Assembly: GCA_001899685.1 (NCBI GenBank)
Contig: MKWG01000046.1
Span: 1-64,000 of the forward strand
From: Sphingobacteriales bacterium 44-15
GTDB lineage: Bacteria > Bacteroidota > Bacteroidia > Chitinophagales > Chitinophagaceae
DNA: 64,000 bases
Reading direction: 5' to 3'
A program made the position numbers and the translations under genes. Shown here piece after piece: positions 35,958-44,654 of the stretch (positions within the stretch are counted from its first letter, which is position 1; every line of letters starts with the position of its first letter). The notes beneath the pieces are model-generated. The model was not told where the DNA came from and searched no databases. It saw only the letters and a program-made list of their open reading frames with translations.

Positions 35958-37652
35958 ATGAGCAATAACGGTAACACAGCATTAAACAGGTTTTCAAAAG
36001 TATTGACACAGGATGAGACACAGCCTGCTGCACAGGCAATGTTATATGGCATTGGATTAACGGAAAATGATCTGAAGAAAGCACAGGTGGGTATTGCCAG
36101 CATGGGGTATGATGGCAACACCTGCAATATGCACCTGAATGACCTGGCTAAGATTATAAAACAAGGTGTGTGGAATAATGATTTAGTGGGATTGATCTTT
36201 AACACGATCGGTATAAGCGATGGCATAAGCAATGGTACGGATGGAATGCGTTACTCATTGGTAAGCCGTGATTTGATTGCTGACAGTATAGAGTCTGTAT
36301 GTGGTGGCTTTTATTATGACGGACTGATTGCAATACCCGGTTGCGATAAAAATATGCCCGGTTGTATCATGGCTATGGGGCGTTTGAACCGCCCTTCTAT
36401 AATGGTATATGGTGGTACTATTGCTCCCGGACACTACAAGGGTCAGGAGTTGAATATTATTTCAGCGTTTGAAGCATTGGGACAAAAGATAGCCGGCAAG
36501 CTTGATGACGGCGATTTCAAAGAAATTGTAAAGCATTCCTGCCCCGGTGCAGGCGCCTGTGGGGGGATGTATACTGCTAATACTATGGCCAGCGCCATTG
36601 AAGCATTGGGTATGAGCCTGCCATATTCTTCAAGTAATCCTGCTATAAGCGATGATAAGAAGAAAGAATGCCTTGATGCAGGTAAAGCCATAAAAGTTTT
36701 GCTCGAAAAAGACATCAAGCCAAGGGATATCATGACGAGAAAAGCTTTTGAAAACGCGATCGTTGTAATAATGATTCTTGGAGGAAGTACAAATGCGGTA
36801 TTGCATCTTATTGCAATGGCGAGAAGTGTGGGCATTGAATTAACGCAGGATGACTTCCAGGCAATCAGCGATAAGACGCCGGTGTTAGCTGATTTTAAGC
36901 CCAGTGGTAAATACCTGATGCAGGAACTGCACGCACATGGCGGTATACCCGCAGTAATGAAGTATTTACTGAAAAAAGGCTTATTGCATGGCGATTGCTT
37001 AACGGTTACTGGGAAAACATTAGCTGAAAATCTTGAAGACATCGCTGAGATCAGTTTTGAAACGCAGGACATTCTTTATCCGCTCGAAAAGCCTTTAAAG
37101 GCTACCGGGCATCTCCAGATATTGTATGGCAACCTTGCGGAAAAAGGAAGCGTTGCAAAAATATCGGGCAAGGAAGGTGAACGTTTTGTCGGTCCTGCAA
37201 GAGTATTTGACGGTGAAAAGAAGCTGATAGAAGGACTGGCTAATGGCAGGGTCAGGCATGGCGATGTGGTGGTTATAAAGAACGAAGGACCCAAAGGCGC
37301 ACCCGGCATGCCGGAAATGCTGAAGCCCACCGGAGCGATCATCGGCGCCGGGCTGGGAAAATCCGTAGCGCTGATCACTGATGGGAGGTTTAGCGGAGGC
37401 ACGCATGGTTTCGTTGTTGGGCATATCACACCCGAAGCCTTTGAAGGTGGGTTGATAGGCCTGGTGGAAGATGATGATATCATTGAACTGGATGCCATCA
37501 AAAATACCATCACACTTAATGTGCCGGATGAAGTAATAGCCGAAAGAAGAAAGCGCTGGAAGAAGCCGGAGCTGAAAGTGAAAAGCGGTGTATTGTATAA
37601 ATATGCGAAGCTGGTTAAAGATGCGAGTGAAGGCTGTGTGACTGATGAATAA
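35958..37652 (+). CDS. ilvD: Dihydroxy-acid dehydratase
   Basis: The protein is 564 residues from the ATG at 35958; a TTG at 35919 would add a non-conserved 13-residue tail encoded by repeat DNA and is rejected. Conserved blocks include [16 protein letters not shown] (Fe-S cysteines), [26 protein letters not shown] and [19 protein letters not shown]. It dehydrates dihydroxy-acids to 2-oxo acids in valine and isoleucine synthesis using an Fe-S cluster. It is followed by a foldback hairpin and a damaged ORF6N gene. Confidence 0.96.
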   Translation: MSNNGNTALNRFSKVLTQDETQPAAQAMLYGIGLTENDLKKAQVGIASMGYDGNTCNMHLNDLAKIIKQGVWNNDLVGLIFNTIGISDGISNGTDGMRYSLVSRDLIADSIESVCGGFYYDGLIAIPGCDKNMPGCIMAMGRLNRPSIMVYGGTIAPGHYKGQELNIISAFEALGQKIAGKLDDGDFKEIVKHSCPGAGACGGMYTANTMASAIEALGMSLPYSSSNPAISDDKKKECLDAGKAIKVLLEKDIKPRDIMTRKAFENAIVVIMILGGSTNAVLHLIAMARSVGIELTQDDFQAISDKTPVLADFKPSGKYLMQELHAHGGIPAVMKYLLKKGLLHGDCLTVTGKTLAENLEDIAEISFETQDILYPLEKPLKATGHLQILYGNLAEKGSVAKISGKEGERFVGPARVFDGEKKLIEGLANGRVRHGDVVVIKNEGPKGAPGMPEMLKPTGAIIGAGLGKSVALITDGRFSGGTHGFVVGHITPEAFEGGLIGLVEDDDIIELDAIKNTITLNVPDEVIAERRKRWKKPELKVKSGVLYKYAKLVKDASEGCVTDE

Positions 37653-37681
37653 GAGTTGCTGTTAGCCTTTCAGCCGCCAGC

Positions 37682-37726
37682 TATCAGCTATGATTGTCAC
37701 GATGTCCTGTGGCTGTATAGCTGATA
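37682..37726. repeat. 10-bp foldback after ilvD
   Basis: TATCAGCTAT (37682-37691) pairs with ATAGCTGATA (37717-37726) around a 25-nt loop, with AGCTATC/AGCTATG at 7-nt spacing in the left arm. It looks like another member of the heptamer foldback family, here about 30 bp after the ilvD stop. Confidence 0.5.
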
Positions 37727-37799
37727 AGGATTAATAATCAAAATATAAACTGGTCGCAAATTGGGACCAGTTTACAGCTACTAACTATTTTTCTTAACC

Positions 37800-38401
37800 A
37801 TGAAACAACACCAATGCAAGTATAGGTCATACAGAATAAGATCTATGAAATACGCGGGCAGAAAGTAATGCTTGATTTTGATTTGGCAGAATTGTATAAT
37901 GTAGAGACGAAGGTTTTTAATCAGGCTGTAAAAAGAAATATAGAAAGCTTTCCTGCCGAGTTTATGTTTCAATTGACAAGGACAGAATGGAGACTGATGA
38001 GGTCACAATTTGTGACCTCATATCCACAAGGTGCTGATAACCAAGTCAATGAATTGTCGCAGAACGTGAGGGTGACGCAAAAGAAGAGAAGAAAGGACTT
38101 ACTTCCCTATGCCTTCACCGAGCACGGCGTAACGATGTTGGCAAGCGTATTGAAAAGCCCGATTGCAAGGAAGATGAACATCGCAATAATAAAAGCTTTT
38201 ATTGCCATGCGGAAAATGGTGATACAGTATTCGGAAGTGATAAAGGTGATTGATGATTTGAAAGAACGCATAGAAGGGCATGACGCCCGGTTGAACCAGA
38301 TCTATGATGCTTTGGAAAATATGCTGGACAAAAAAGCGGAAGAAGAAAAAAAGCTGAGAGCATGGAGTGAGCGGGAGAGAATCGGATTTAAAAAACAATG
38401 A
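37800..38401 (+). pseudogene. ORF6N-domain DNA-binding protein, frameshifted near its start
   Basis: The open frame from ATG 37868 (177 residues) starts MLDFDLAELYNVETKVFNQA, which is already inside the conserved ORF6N (KilA-N-related, phage-derived) domain. The preceding 14 codons in the same frame (37826-37867) encode VIQNKIYEIRGQKV, exactly the usual domain start, but a TAG at 37823-37825 blocks them, while a good ATG at 37800 opens MKQHQCKY in another frame. A single-base change near 37824 would join the two. So the gene is broken, or is read by frameshifting, or starts late and lacks part of its domain. A C-terminal coiled coil (about 120-165) is intact. Such proteins are often phage antirepressor-like. 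Confidence 0.7.
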
Positions 38402-38431
38402 TAAATTATGTAATTCAAAATCGAAAGTACC

Positions 38432-40207
38432 ATGAGTAGCGCAACAGAAACAATGAAAAAGAAAAAATCAGAGAGTAAAGAAACTACAGTACGTCCGCAG
38501 GGTAAAGTCAAAGCTGAAACTTCAATAAGTGGAAGTGTGGCTGTGCTGGAAGCATTGGTCGCTGAAGGGGTCACTGATTTTTTTGGTTATCCGGGTGGCG
38601 CTATCATGCCTATATATGACGCGTTATATGATTATACGGATACGCTCAATCATATACTCGTACGCCATGAGCAGGGAGGTATACATGCGGCACAGGGTTA
38701 TGCACGCACGTCAGGCAAGGTAGGAGTAGTGTTTGCAACCAGCGGTCCGGGTGCAACAAATCTTGTAACAGGTCTGGCGGATGCACAAATTGACAGTACA
38801 CCATTGGTTTGTATTACCGGGCAGGTGTTTGCTCATTTGCTTGGCACCGATGCTTTCCAGGAAACTGATGTGATCAATATTACCACGCCGGTTACCAAAT
38901 GGAATTACCAGGTAACGGATGCCAATGAGATCCCCTCTGTACTGGCAAAGGCGTTTTATATAGCGCGTACCGGCAGACCGGGGCCTGTGTTGATTGATAT
39001 CACCAAAAATGCGCAGGTTCAGAAATTCGACTACCAGGGTTATAAGCCCTGCTCGCATATCCGCAGCTATCGCCCCAAGCCAATTGTTCGTAAAGAATAT
39101 ATACAGGCGGCGGCTGAATTAATTAATAAAGCTGAAAAACCATTTGTGCTTTTAGGACAGGGCGTTATCCTTGGCGAAGCGGAAAAGGAGTTCAAGGCTT
39201 TTATTGAAAAGGGAGGAATACCCACTGCCGCTACAGTGCTTGGACTTAGTGCATTGCCAACTGATCACCCGTTGCATGTAGGTATGCTGGGTATGCATGG
39301 CAACTATGGCCCGAATGTGCTTACCAATGAATGTGATGTATTGATTGCCGTGGGGATGCGCTTTGATGATCGCGTAACCGGGCGTCTTGATAAATATGCC
39401 AAGCAGGCTAAAGTTATTCATCTTGATATTGATCCTGCGGAAATTGATAAGAATGTACCGGCAACAGTACCTGTTTGGGGAGATTGCAAAGAGACATTAC
39501 CCCTGCTTACCGCACTGATTGATAAAAAAGATCACCCGGAATGGTTGAATACATTCAGGAAAATGCAGGCAGAGGAAGAGGATGTAGTGATCAATCCGGA
39601 ACTGCATCCCAAAGGTGAAGTGATGACAATGGGAGAAGTGCTGGAGGTACTGAATGAGCTTACCGGGGGAGATGCTGTTGTAGTAACTGACGTTGGTCAG
39701 CACCAGATGGTAACCTGCCGGTATGCAAAATTCAACAAAACAAGAAGCAATGTTACTTCCGGCGGATTGGGCACAATGGGGTTTGCTTTGCCCGCGGCTA
39801 TCGGCGCTAAGTTTGGGGCTAAAGACCGTCCTGTAGTTGCTGTCATCGGTGATGGTGGTTTCCAGATGACCTTGCAGGAGCTGGGCACTATTATGCAGTT
39901 TGATGTGAATGTAAAGATCATCATTCTTAACAACAACTTCCTTGGAATGGTACGTCAGTGGCAGCAATTATTCCATGACAGGCGGTATTCCTTTGTAAAT
40001 ATCACCAGCCCTGATTTTGTGACTGTGGCAAAAGGCTATGGTATTGCCGGAAAAAGCATTTCAAAACGGGAAGGGCTCAAAGCTGCGCTCAGCGAAATGC
40101 TTGAGCACAAAGGCGCCTACCTGCTCGAAATCATGGTAGGAAAAGAGAACAACGTATTCCCAATGGTGCCGCAGGGATGTGGCGTTGCAGAAATAAGGCT
40201 GAAATAA
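38432..40207 (+). CDS. ilvB: Acetolactate synthase, large (catalytic) subunit
   Basis: The 591-residue ThDP enzyme has the PYR domain with the catalytic Glu in RHEQGGIHAAQGYAR (about 75), FAD and middle domains, and the ThDP/Mg motif GDGGFQMTLQEL...NN (about 473-500). It makes acetolactate and acetohydroxybutyrate. The first 28 residues are Lys-rich and not conserved. The regulatory subunit ilvN is not directly adjacent: a methyltransferase gene lies in between, with only 13 bp from the ilvB stop. Confidence 0.96.
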   Translation: MSSATETMKKKKSESKETTVRPQGKVKAETSISGSVAVLEALVAEGVTDFFGYPGGAIMPIYDALYDYTDTLNHILVRHEQGGIHAAQGYARTSGKVGVVFATSGPGATNLVTGLADAQIDSTPLVCITGQVFAHLLGTDAFQETDVINITTPVTKWNYQVTDANEIPSVLAKAFYIARTGRPGPVLIDITKNAQVQKFDYQGYKPCSHIRSYRPKPIVRKEYIQAAAELINKAEKPFVLLGQGVILGEAEKEFKAFIEKGGIPTAATVLGLSALPTDHPLHVGMLGMHGNYGPNVLTNECDVLIAVGMRFDDRVTGRLDKYAKQAKVIHLDIDPAEIDKNVPATVPVWGDCKETLPLLTALIDKKDHPEWLNTFRKMQAEEEDVVINPELHPKGEVMTMGEVLEVLNELTGGDAVVVTDVGQHQMVTCRYAKFNKTRSNVTSGGLGTMGFALPAAIGAKFGAKDRPVVAVIGDGGFQMTLQELGTIMQFDVNVKIIILNNNFLGMVRQWQQLFHDRRYSFVNITSPDFVTVAKGYGIAGKSISKREGLKAALSEMLEHKGAYLLEIMVGKENNVFPMVPQGCGVAEIRLK

Positions 40208-40220
40208 TAAACTTGCCGGA

Positions 40221-40931
40221 ATGCACCAAAAATCAACCATAGAAGAGATAAGGTCACGCTTTGATAATGATGTGGAGCGTTTCTCCAACCTGGATACAGG
40301 CCAGGTATCTACTATTGACGCTACTGTTTCATTGGAGCTGATCACCGAAGCTGCAAAAAGGATCATACCGGGCGCGACCGAGCTTTTAGATATTGGGTGC
40401 GGTGCGGGCAACTACACATTGATGATGCTGCAAAAGTTACCCGGTCTTAACTGTACTCTGGCAGACCTGAGCAAGCCTATGCTCGACAGAGCCTTTGCAA
40501 GAGTGTCGGAAAAGACGGATGGTATCGTAAAAACGGTGCAGGGAGATATCAGGAAAGTGGATTTACCGGAAGACCATTTTGATATCATACTCGCCGGTGC
40601 GGTATTGCATCATTTACGTGATGATAAAGACTGGGAATCCTTGTTCGGAAAATTGTACAGGTTGCTGAAGAAAGGAGGCTGCCTGATGATATCAGACCTG
40701 GTGATACAGGAAGCGGATGCTGTCAGCGATTATACCTGGGAGCGTTATGGCGATTATCTTGAAGGCGTGAATGGAAAGGCATACCGGCAAAAAGTAATGG
40801 AATATATTGAAAAGGAAGACAGCCCCAGATCTGTAACATACCAATTGGAGCTGATGAAAAAAACAGGGTTTCGCTCCACGGATATCCTGCACAAAAACAT
40901 GTGCTTTGCAGCTTTTGGCGGTATAAAATAA
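40221..40931 (+). CDS. Class I SAM-dependent methyltransferase
   Basis: The 236-residue protein has the Rossmann methyltransferase motifs: I LLDIGCGAGNYT (55-66), acidic loop LADLSKPMLDRA, motif II/III VQGDIRKVDLPEDHFDIILA, motif IV AVLHHLRDD, and KKGGCLMISDL. The target is unknown; the N-terminal RFDNDVERFSNL segment is somewhat like tRNA uridine (CmoA-type) methyltransferases but this is weak. It is embedded tightly in the ilv operon (13 bp after ilvB, 28 bp before ilvN) and should be co-expressed with it. Confidence 0.85.
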   Translation: MHQKSTIEEIRSRFDNDVERFSNLDTGQVSTIDATVSLELITEAAKRIIPGATELLDIGCGAGNYTLMMLQKLPGLNCTLADLSKPMLDRAFARVSEKTDGIVKTVQGDIRKVDLPEDHFDIILAGAVLHHLRDDKDWESLFGKLYRLLKKGGCLMISDLVIQEADAVSDYTWERYGDYLEGVNGKAYRQKVMEYIEKEDSPRSVTYQLELMKKTGFRSTDILHKNMCFAAFGGIK

Positions 40932-40959
40932 ATTCTATCAAATCAGGAAACTTAAAGAA

Positions 40960-41547
40960 ATGAAAAAGGAATTTACCATAACAGTATATACTGAAAATCA
41001 TATTGGGTTGCTAAACCGCATTGCCATTATGTTTTCACGCAGGAAGATCAATATTGAAAGCCTCAATACATCACCCTCAGAAATTGAGGGGATACACAGG
41101 TTTACTATAGTTATCCACGAAGTGGAAGACGTAGTTAAAAAGCTGGTGCGTCAGATAGAAAAGCAGGTGGAAGTGCTGAAAGCATACTATAATAACAACG
41201 ATGAAATAGTATGGCAGGAGCTGGCGCTCTATAAAGTCTCTACCGATAAAGTGATCGAGGATGTGAAGGTGGAAAGGTTATTGCGCCAGTATGGCGCCAG
41301 AGCGGTGGTGATCCGCAGGGACTATACTGTTTTTGAAACAACCGGTCACCGGGAAGAAATAGATAAGCTGACCGAAGTGCTGGGTAACCTGGGATTGATA
41401 GAATTTGTGCGCAGTGCGAGAGTGGCTATCATTAACGCGAGCAGCGGCTTTTACGAAAAGCTGAAAGAATTTGAAGAGGAAAAACCGGGTGACGAGATCG
41501 TGGAAAACGAGTTCCTGGATAAGCAGGATGAGGTGTTTTCGATGTAG
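40960..41547 (+). CDS. ilvN: Acetolactate synthase, small (regulatory) subunit
   Basis: The 195-residue protein starts with an ACT domain (FTITVYTENHIGLLNRIAIM, 5-24; valine sensor) and has the second ALS-small domain at about 80-165 with FETTGHREEIDKLTEVL. It should activate the IlvB enzyme and give it feedback inhibition by branched-chain amino acids. Its TAG stop begins the next heptamer tract. Confidence 0.93.
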   Translation: MKKEFTITVYTENHIGLLNRIAIMFSRRKINIESLNTSPSEIEGIHRFTIVIHEVEDVVKKLVRQIEKQVEVLKAYYNNNDEIVWQELALYKVSTDKVIEDVKVERLLRQYGARAVVIRRDYTVFETTGHREEIDKLTEVLGNLGLIEFVRSARVAIINASSGFYEKLKEFEEEKPGDEIVENEFLDKQDEVFSM

Positions 41548-41618
41548 GGGCTATGAGCAGTGAGCTATGGGCAATGAGCAGCGGGCTGTGAGCCCATGGC
41601 TCATAGCTCACCGCTAAA
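41545..41618. repeat. Heptamer tract with nested foldback after ilvN
   Basis: From the ilvN stop the plus strand reads TAGGGGC, TATGAGC, AGTGAGC, TATGGGC, AATGAGC, AGCGGGC, TGTGAGC: seven units with GGC or AGC at the end. GTGAGCTATG (41560-41569) pairs with CATAGCTCAC (41602-41611), and GGGCT/AGCCC (41583-41595) forms an inner hairpin. It belongs to a different unit family from TAAGTGR but keeps the same 7-nt period, stop-codon position and foldback plan. Confidence 0.75.
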
Positions 41619-41628
41619 AAATACAATC

Positions 41629-42132
41629 ATGAACAAATTGTTCGATATCATATACGCCGGCAGAAGAAAGTTTATAGAGCTTATTGACAGGTTATCTGTT
41701 GAACAATTAAACGGGATCCTGCCAGGGTTCAATAATAATATCGCCTGGAATTTCGGACATATTGTGGTAAGCCAGCAAATGCTTTGTTATGTGCGTGCCG
41801 GACTTACACCGCATATAGAGGATCATTTTATTAAAAAATACCAGAAAGGAACAAGACCTGAAAGCTTTATCACTGAAAACGAAACAGCTGTCTTGAAGAG
41901 CTATGCTTTTTCACTGATAGAACAATTAAAAGCAGATTTGAAAGAGGATAAGTTTACAGGATATACTACTTTTGCGACCCAGTTTGGGGTTGAACTTACC
42001 GGTATTAGCGACGCAATAGCCTATTTTGCTACACATGACACCCTGCATCTTGGTTATTCAATGGCAATAGCCCGGCAATTTTCAACTGAAAACCAGTTTT
42101 CCAATTTTCAATATATCAAATCTTCAAACTAA
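41629..42132 (+). CDS. DinB-family protein (putative metal-dependent)
   Basis: The protein is 167 residues from the ATG at 41629; the upstream ATG at 41596 lies in repeat DNA and is rejected. It shows the DinB/YfiT four-helix features: WNFGHIVVSQQ (first metal His, about 44) and a C-terminal HDTLHLGYSMAIAR with the second and third His. Enzymes of this group include thiol-dependent transferases and hydrolases, but the role here is unknown. It lies between ilvN and ilvC (4 bp before ilvC), so it is part of the operon. Confidence 0.85.
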   Translation: MNKLFDIIYAGRRKFIELIDRLSVEQLNGILPGFNNNIAWNFGHIVVSQQMLCYVRAGLTPHIEDHFIKKYQKGTRPESFITENETAVLKSYAFSLIEQLKADLKEDKFTGYTTFATQFGVELTGISDAIAYFATHDTLHLGYSMAIARQFSTENQFSNFQYIKSSN

Positions 42133-42136
42133 CAAC

Positions 42137-43186
42137 ATGGCAAAATTAAATTTCGGCGGCGTTGAAGAAAACGTAGTAACGCGTGAAGAATTTCCGTTAA
42201 GCAAGGCCCAGGAAGTGTTAAAAAATGAAACGATTGCTGTTATAGGTTATGGTGTTCAGGGCCCCGGACAGGCATTGAACCAGCGCGATAATGGGATCAA
42301 CGTAATTGTTGGCCAGAGGAAAAATTCAAAGACCTGGGATAAGGCGGTAAAGGATGGTTTTGTACCCGGCGAAACTTTGTTTGAAATAGAAGAAGCATTA
42401 CAGCGCGGCACCATCATCTGCTACCTGCTCAGCGATGCTGCACAGATTGAGCTTTGGCCAACGGTGAAGAAACACCTTACCGTAGGCAAAGCCCTGTATT
42501 TCTCTCACGGCTTTGGCATCACGTTCAATGAACAGACAGGTATCATTCCTCCCAAAGACGTAGATGTATTTCTCGTTGCGCCGAAAGGGTCAGGCACTTC
42601 TCTGCGCCGTATGTTCCTGCAGGGACGCGGGTTGAACAGCAGCTATGCCATTTTCCAGGATGCAACAGGCAAAGCCCGGGAAAGAGTGATCGCCCTCGGT
42701 ATTGCTGTAGGCAGCGGTTACCTGTTTGAAACAGATTTCAAGAAAGAAGTATACAGCGATCTTACCGGTGAACGCGGTACGCTGATGGGAGCTATCCAGG
42801 GTATCTTTGCTGCACAGTACCAGGTGCTTCGCGACAAGGGGCATTCTCCTTCGGAAGCATTTAATGAAACCGTGGAAGAGCTTACACAATCGCTTATGCC
42901 GCTCGTGGCTGAAAATGGTATGGACTGGATGTATGCCAACTGCTCCACTACGGCACAGCGCGGAGCGCTCGACTGGTGGAAAAAATTCCGCGACGCTACA
43001 GCGCCTGTTTTTAAAGAACTGTATGAAAGCGTGGCTGCCGGCAAAGAATCCCAGCGTTCTATAGACAGCAACAGCAAACCGGATTATCGCGAAAAGCTGG
43101 AAGAAGAATTAAAAGAGCTTCGCGAAAGTGAAATGTGGCAGGCTGGCAAAACAGTAAGAAGCCTCCGCCCGGAAAATCAGAAATAG
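42137..43186 (+). CDS. ilvC: Ketol-acid reductoisomerase
   Basis: The 349-residue NADPH-dependent enzyme isomerises and reduces acetolactate. Visible parts: Rossmann GYGVQG (37-42), cofactor loop VGQRKNSKTW, LYFSHGFGI, VAPKGSGTSLR, and a knotted C-domain with EVYSDLTGERG (metal Asp/Glu) and GMDWMYANCSTTAQRGALDWW. The C-terminus, KTVRSLRPENQK, and the long ACSTTARRGALDW-like block closely resemble fungal mitochondrial Ilv5 as I remember it, more than E. coli IlvC. The ATG at 42137 is the family start. Confidence 0.96.
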   Translation: MAKLNFGGVEENVVTREEFPLSKAQEVLKNETIAVIGYGVQGPGQALNQRDNGINVIVGQRKNSKTWDKAVKDGFVPGETLFEIEEALQRGTIICYLLSDAAQIELWPTVKKHLTVGKALYFSHGFGITFNEQTGIIPPKDVDVFLVAPKGSGTSLRRMFLQGRGLNSSYAIFQDATGKARERVIALGIAVGSGYLFETDFKKEVYSDLTGERGTLMGAIQGIFAAQYQVLRDKGHSPSEAFNETVEELTQSLMPLVAENGMDWMYANCSTTAQRGALDWWKKFRDATAPVFKELYESVAAGKESQRSIDSNSKPDYREKLEEELKELRESEMWQAGKTVRSLRPENQK

Positions 43187-43206
43187 CGGACTAAAGCATA
43201 CTACAG

Positions 43207-44505
43207 ATGAGTGATGCAGTGAAGAAGAAAGAGACAGATAAGGATAACGATGTAAGCCTTCCCGGTCACCCGGGGAGGCTTAACTTTCATGAGGCGGCTT
43301 ACCGGCTCAAAAAAGTGGTGCAGCATACTCCCCTGATGTATAATCACAACCTGTCGCGGAAGTATGACTGCGAGGTTTTCCTTAAGAGAGAAGACCTGCA
43401 GGTGGTGCGTTCCTACAAAATAAGAGGTGCTTATAATATGATGAGCGGGCTCAGTGAAGCACAGCGGCGCAGGGGAGTGGTATGTGCCAGCGCAGGCAAT
43501 CATGCCCAGGGTTTTGCTTACAGTTGTAAAAAGCTGGATATAAAAGGAGTGGTATTCATGCCTGTAATAACGCCCCGGCAGAAGATCAACCAGACAAAAA
43601 TGTTTGGTGAAGACCTGGTGGAGATCAGGCTGGTGGGCGATACTTTTGATGACTGCGCCGTTGCCGCCAAGGCATTTACCCGGGAAACCGGCAGCACTTT
43701 CATTCCTCCATTTGACGATTACAGTATAATAGAAGGCCAGGGTACGGTGGCAACAGAAATACTGGAGGATGTTAACGATATAGACTATGTTTTTGTACCT
43801 GTAGGCGGCGGCGGTCTGAGTGCAGGCATCGGGGCCTGCATGAAAAAGTTCAGCCCGCGAACGAAGATCATTGGAGCAGAGCCCGCGGGTGCACCTTCCA
43901 TGAAAGCTGCACTGGAGGCCGGAGAGCCGGTTACCCTGCCGGGGATCGACCGTTTTGTGGACGGAGCGGCGGTAAAGCGGGTAGGGGATATCACTTTTAA
44001 TATCTGTAAAGATGTGCTGGACGATATGCTGCTTGTGGAAGAAGGCATGATATGCACTTCCATATTGAAATTATACAATGAAGATGCTATTGTAGTGGAG
44101 CCTGCAGGAGCGCTCTCTATAGCTGCCCTTGAAAATTATGCTGACAGGATAAAAGGCTCCAAAGTAGTATGTATTATAAGCGGGGGGAATAACGATATTG
44201 ACAGGATGCCGGAAATAAAGGAACGCTCTCTCCAGTTTGAGGGGTTAAAGCATTATTTCCTCATCAGCTTTGCCCAGCGTCCGGGCGCCTTAAAGGAATT
44301 TGTAAACAATATACTGGGGCCCAACGACGATATCACACGATTTGAGTATATGCAAAAGACCAATAAGGAAGCCGGCCCTGCCCTTGTAGGCATTGAATTG
44401 CAAAAACGGGAAGATTATACGCTTCTTATTGACAGGATGGATCAATCCCAGATCATCTATTCAGAGATCAACAGCGATGATAAGCTGTTTGGCTACCTCA
44501 TATAG
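43207..44505 (+). CDS. ilvA: Threonine dehydratase (biosynthetic)
   Basis: The 432-residue PLP enzyme deaminates threonine to 2-oxobutanoate for isoleucine. It has the PLP lysine in RSYKIRG (Lys71), SAGNHAQGFA (about 98), the glycine-rich phosphate loop PVGGGGLSAG (about 198-207) and a single C-terminal ACT-like regulatory domain (about 345-430). It closes the branched-chain cluster, 20 bp after ilvC. Confidence 0.94.
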   Translation: MSDAVKKKETDKDNDVSLPGHPGRLNFHEAAYRLKKVVQHTPLMYNHNLSRKYDCEVFLKREDLQVVRSYKIRGAYNMMSGLSEAQRRRGVVCASAGNHAQGFAYSCKKLDIKGVVFMPVITPRQKINQTKMFGEDLVEIRLVGDTFDDCAVAAKAFTRETGSTFIPPFDDYSIIEGQGTVATEILEDVNDIDYVFVPVGGGGLSAGIGACMKKFSPRTKIIGAEPAGAPSMKAALEAGEPVTLPGIDRFVDGAAVKRVGDITFNICKDVLDDMLLVEEGMICTSILKLYNEDAIVVEPAGALSIAALENYADRIKGSKVVCIISGGNNDIDRMPEIKERSLQFEGLKHYFLISFAQRPGALKEFVNNILGPNDDITRFEYMQKTNKEAGPALVGIELQKREDYTLLIDRMDQSQIIYSEINSDDKLFGYLI

Positions 44506-44654
44506 CCCGGTTATTCACATCCGGAAGCTATTTTTTAGACAGTTGTACTATTTTACAGGTTTCTTTTGTAATTTTAGGCTCTTGCCTGCCATGCGCTTAG
44601 AAAGATTTTAACTTTTTCTGACTTTTTTGACTTTTATCTAAAAATTCCTTTTAT

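Noticed and set aside
36443-37072. A 209-codon minus-strand frame opposite ilvD, and similar frames in nrdB and the malic enzyme gene.
   Set aside because: All are antisense to conserved domains and have no start or neighbour support.
41596-41628. Upstream ATG for the DinB gene.
   Set aside because: It lies in the foldback repeat; the ATG at 41629 gives the family-type start.
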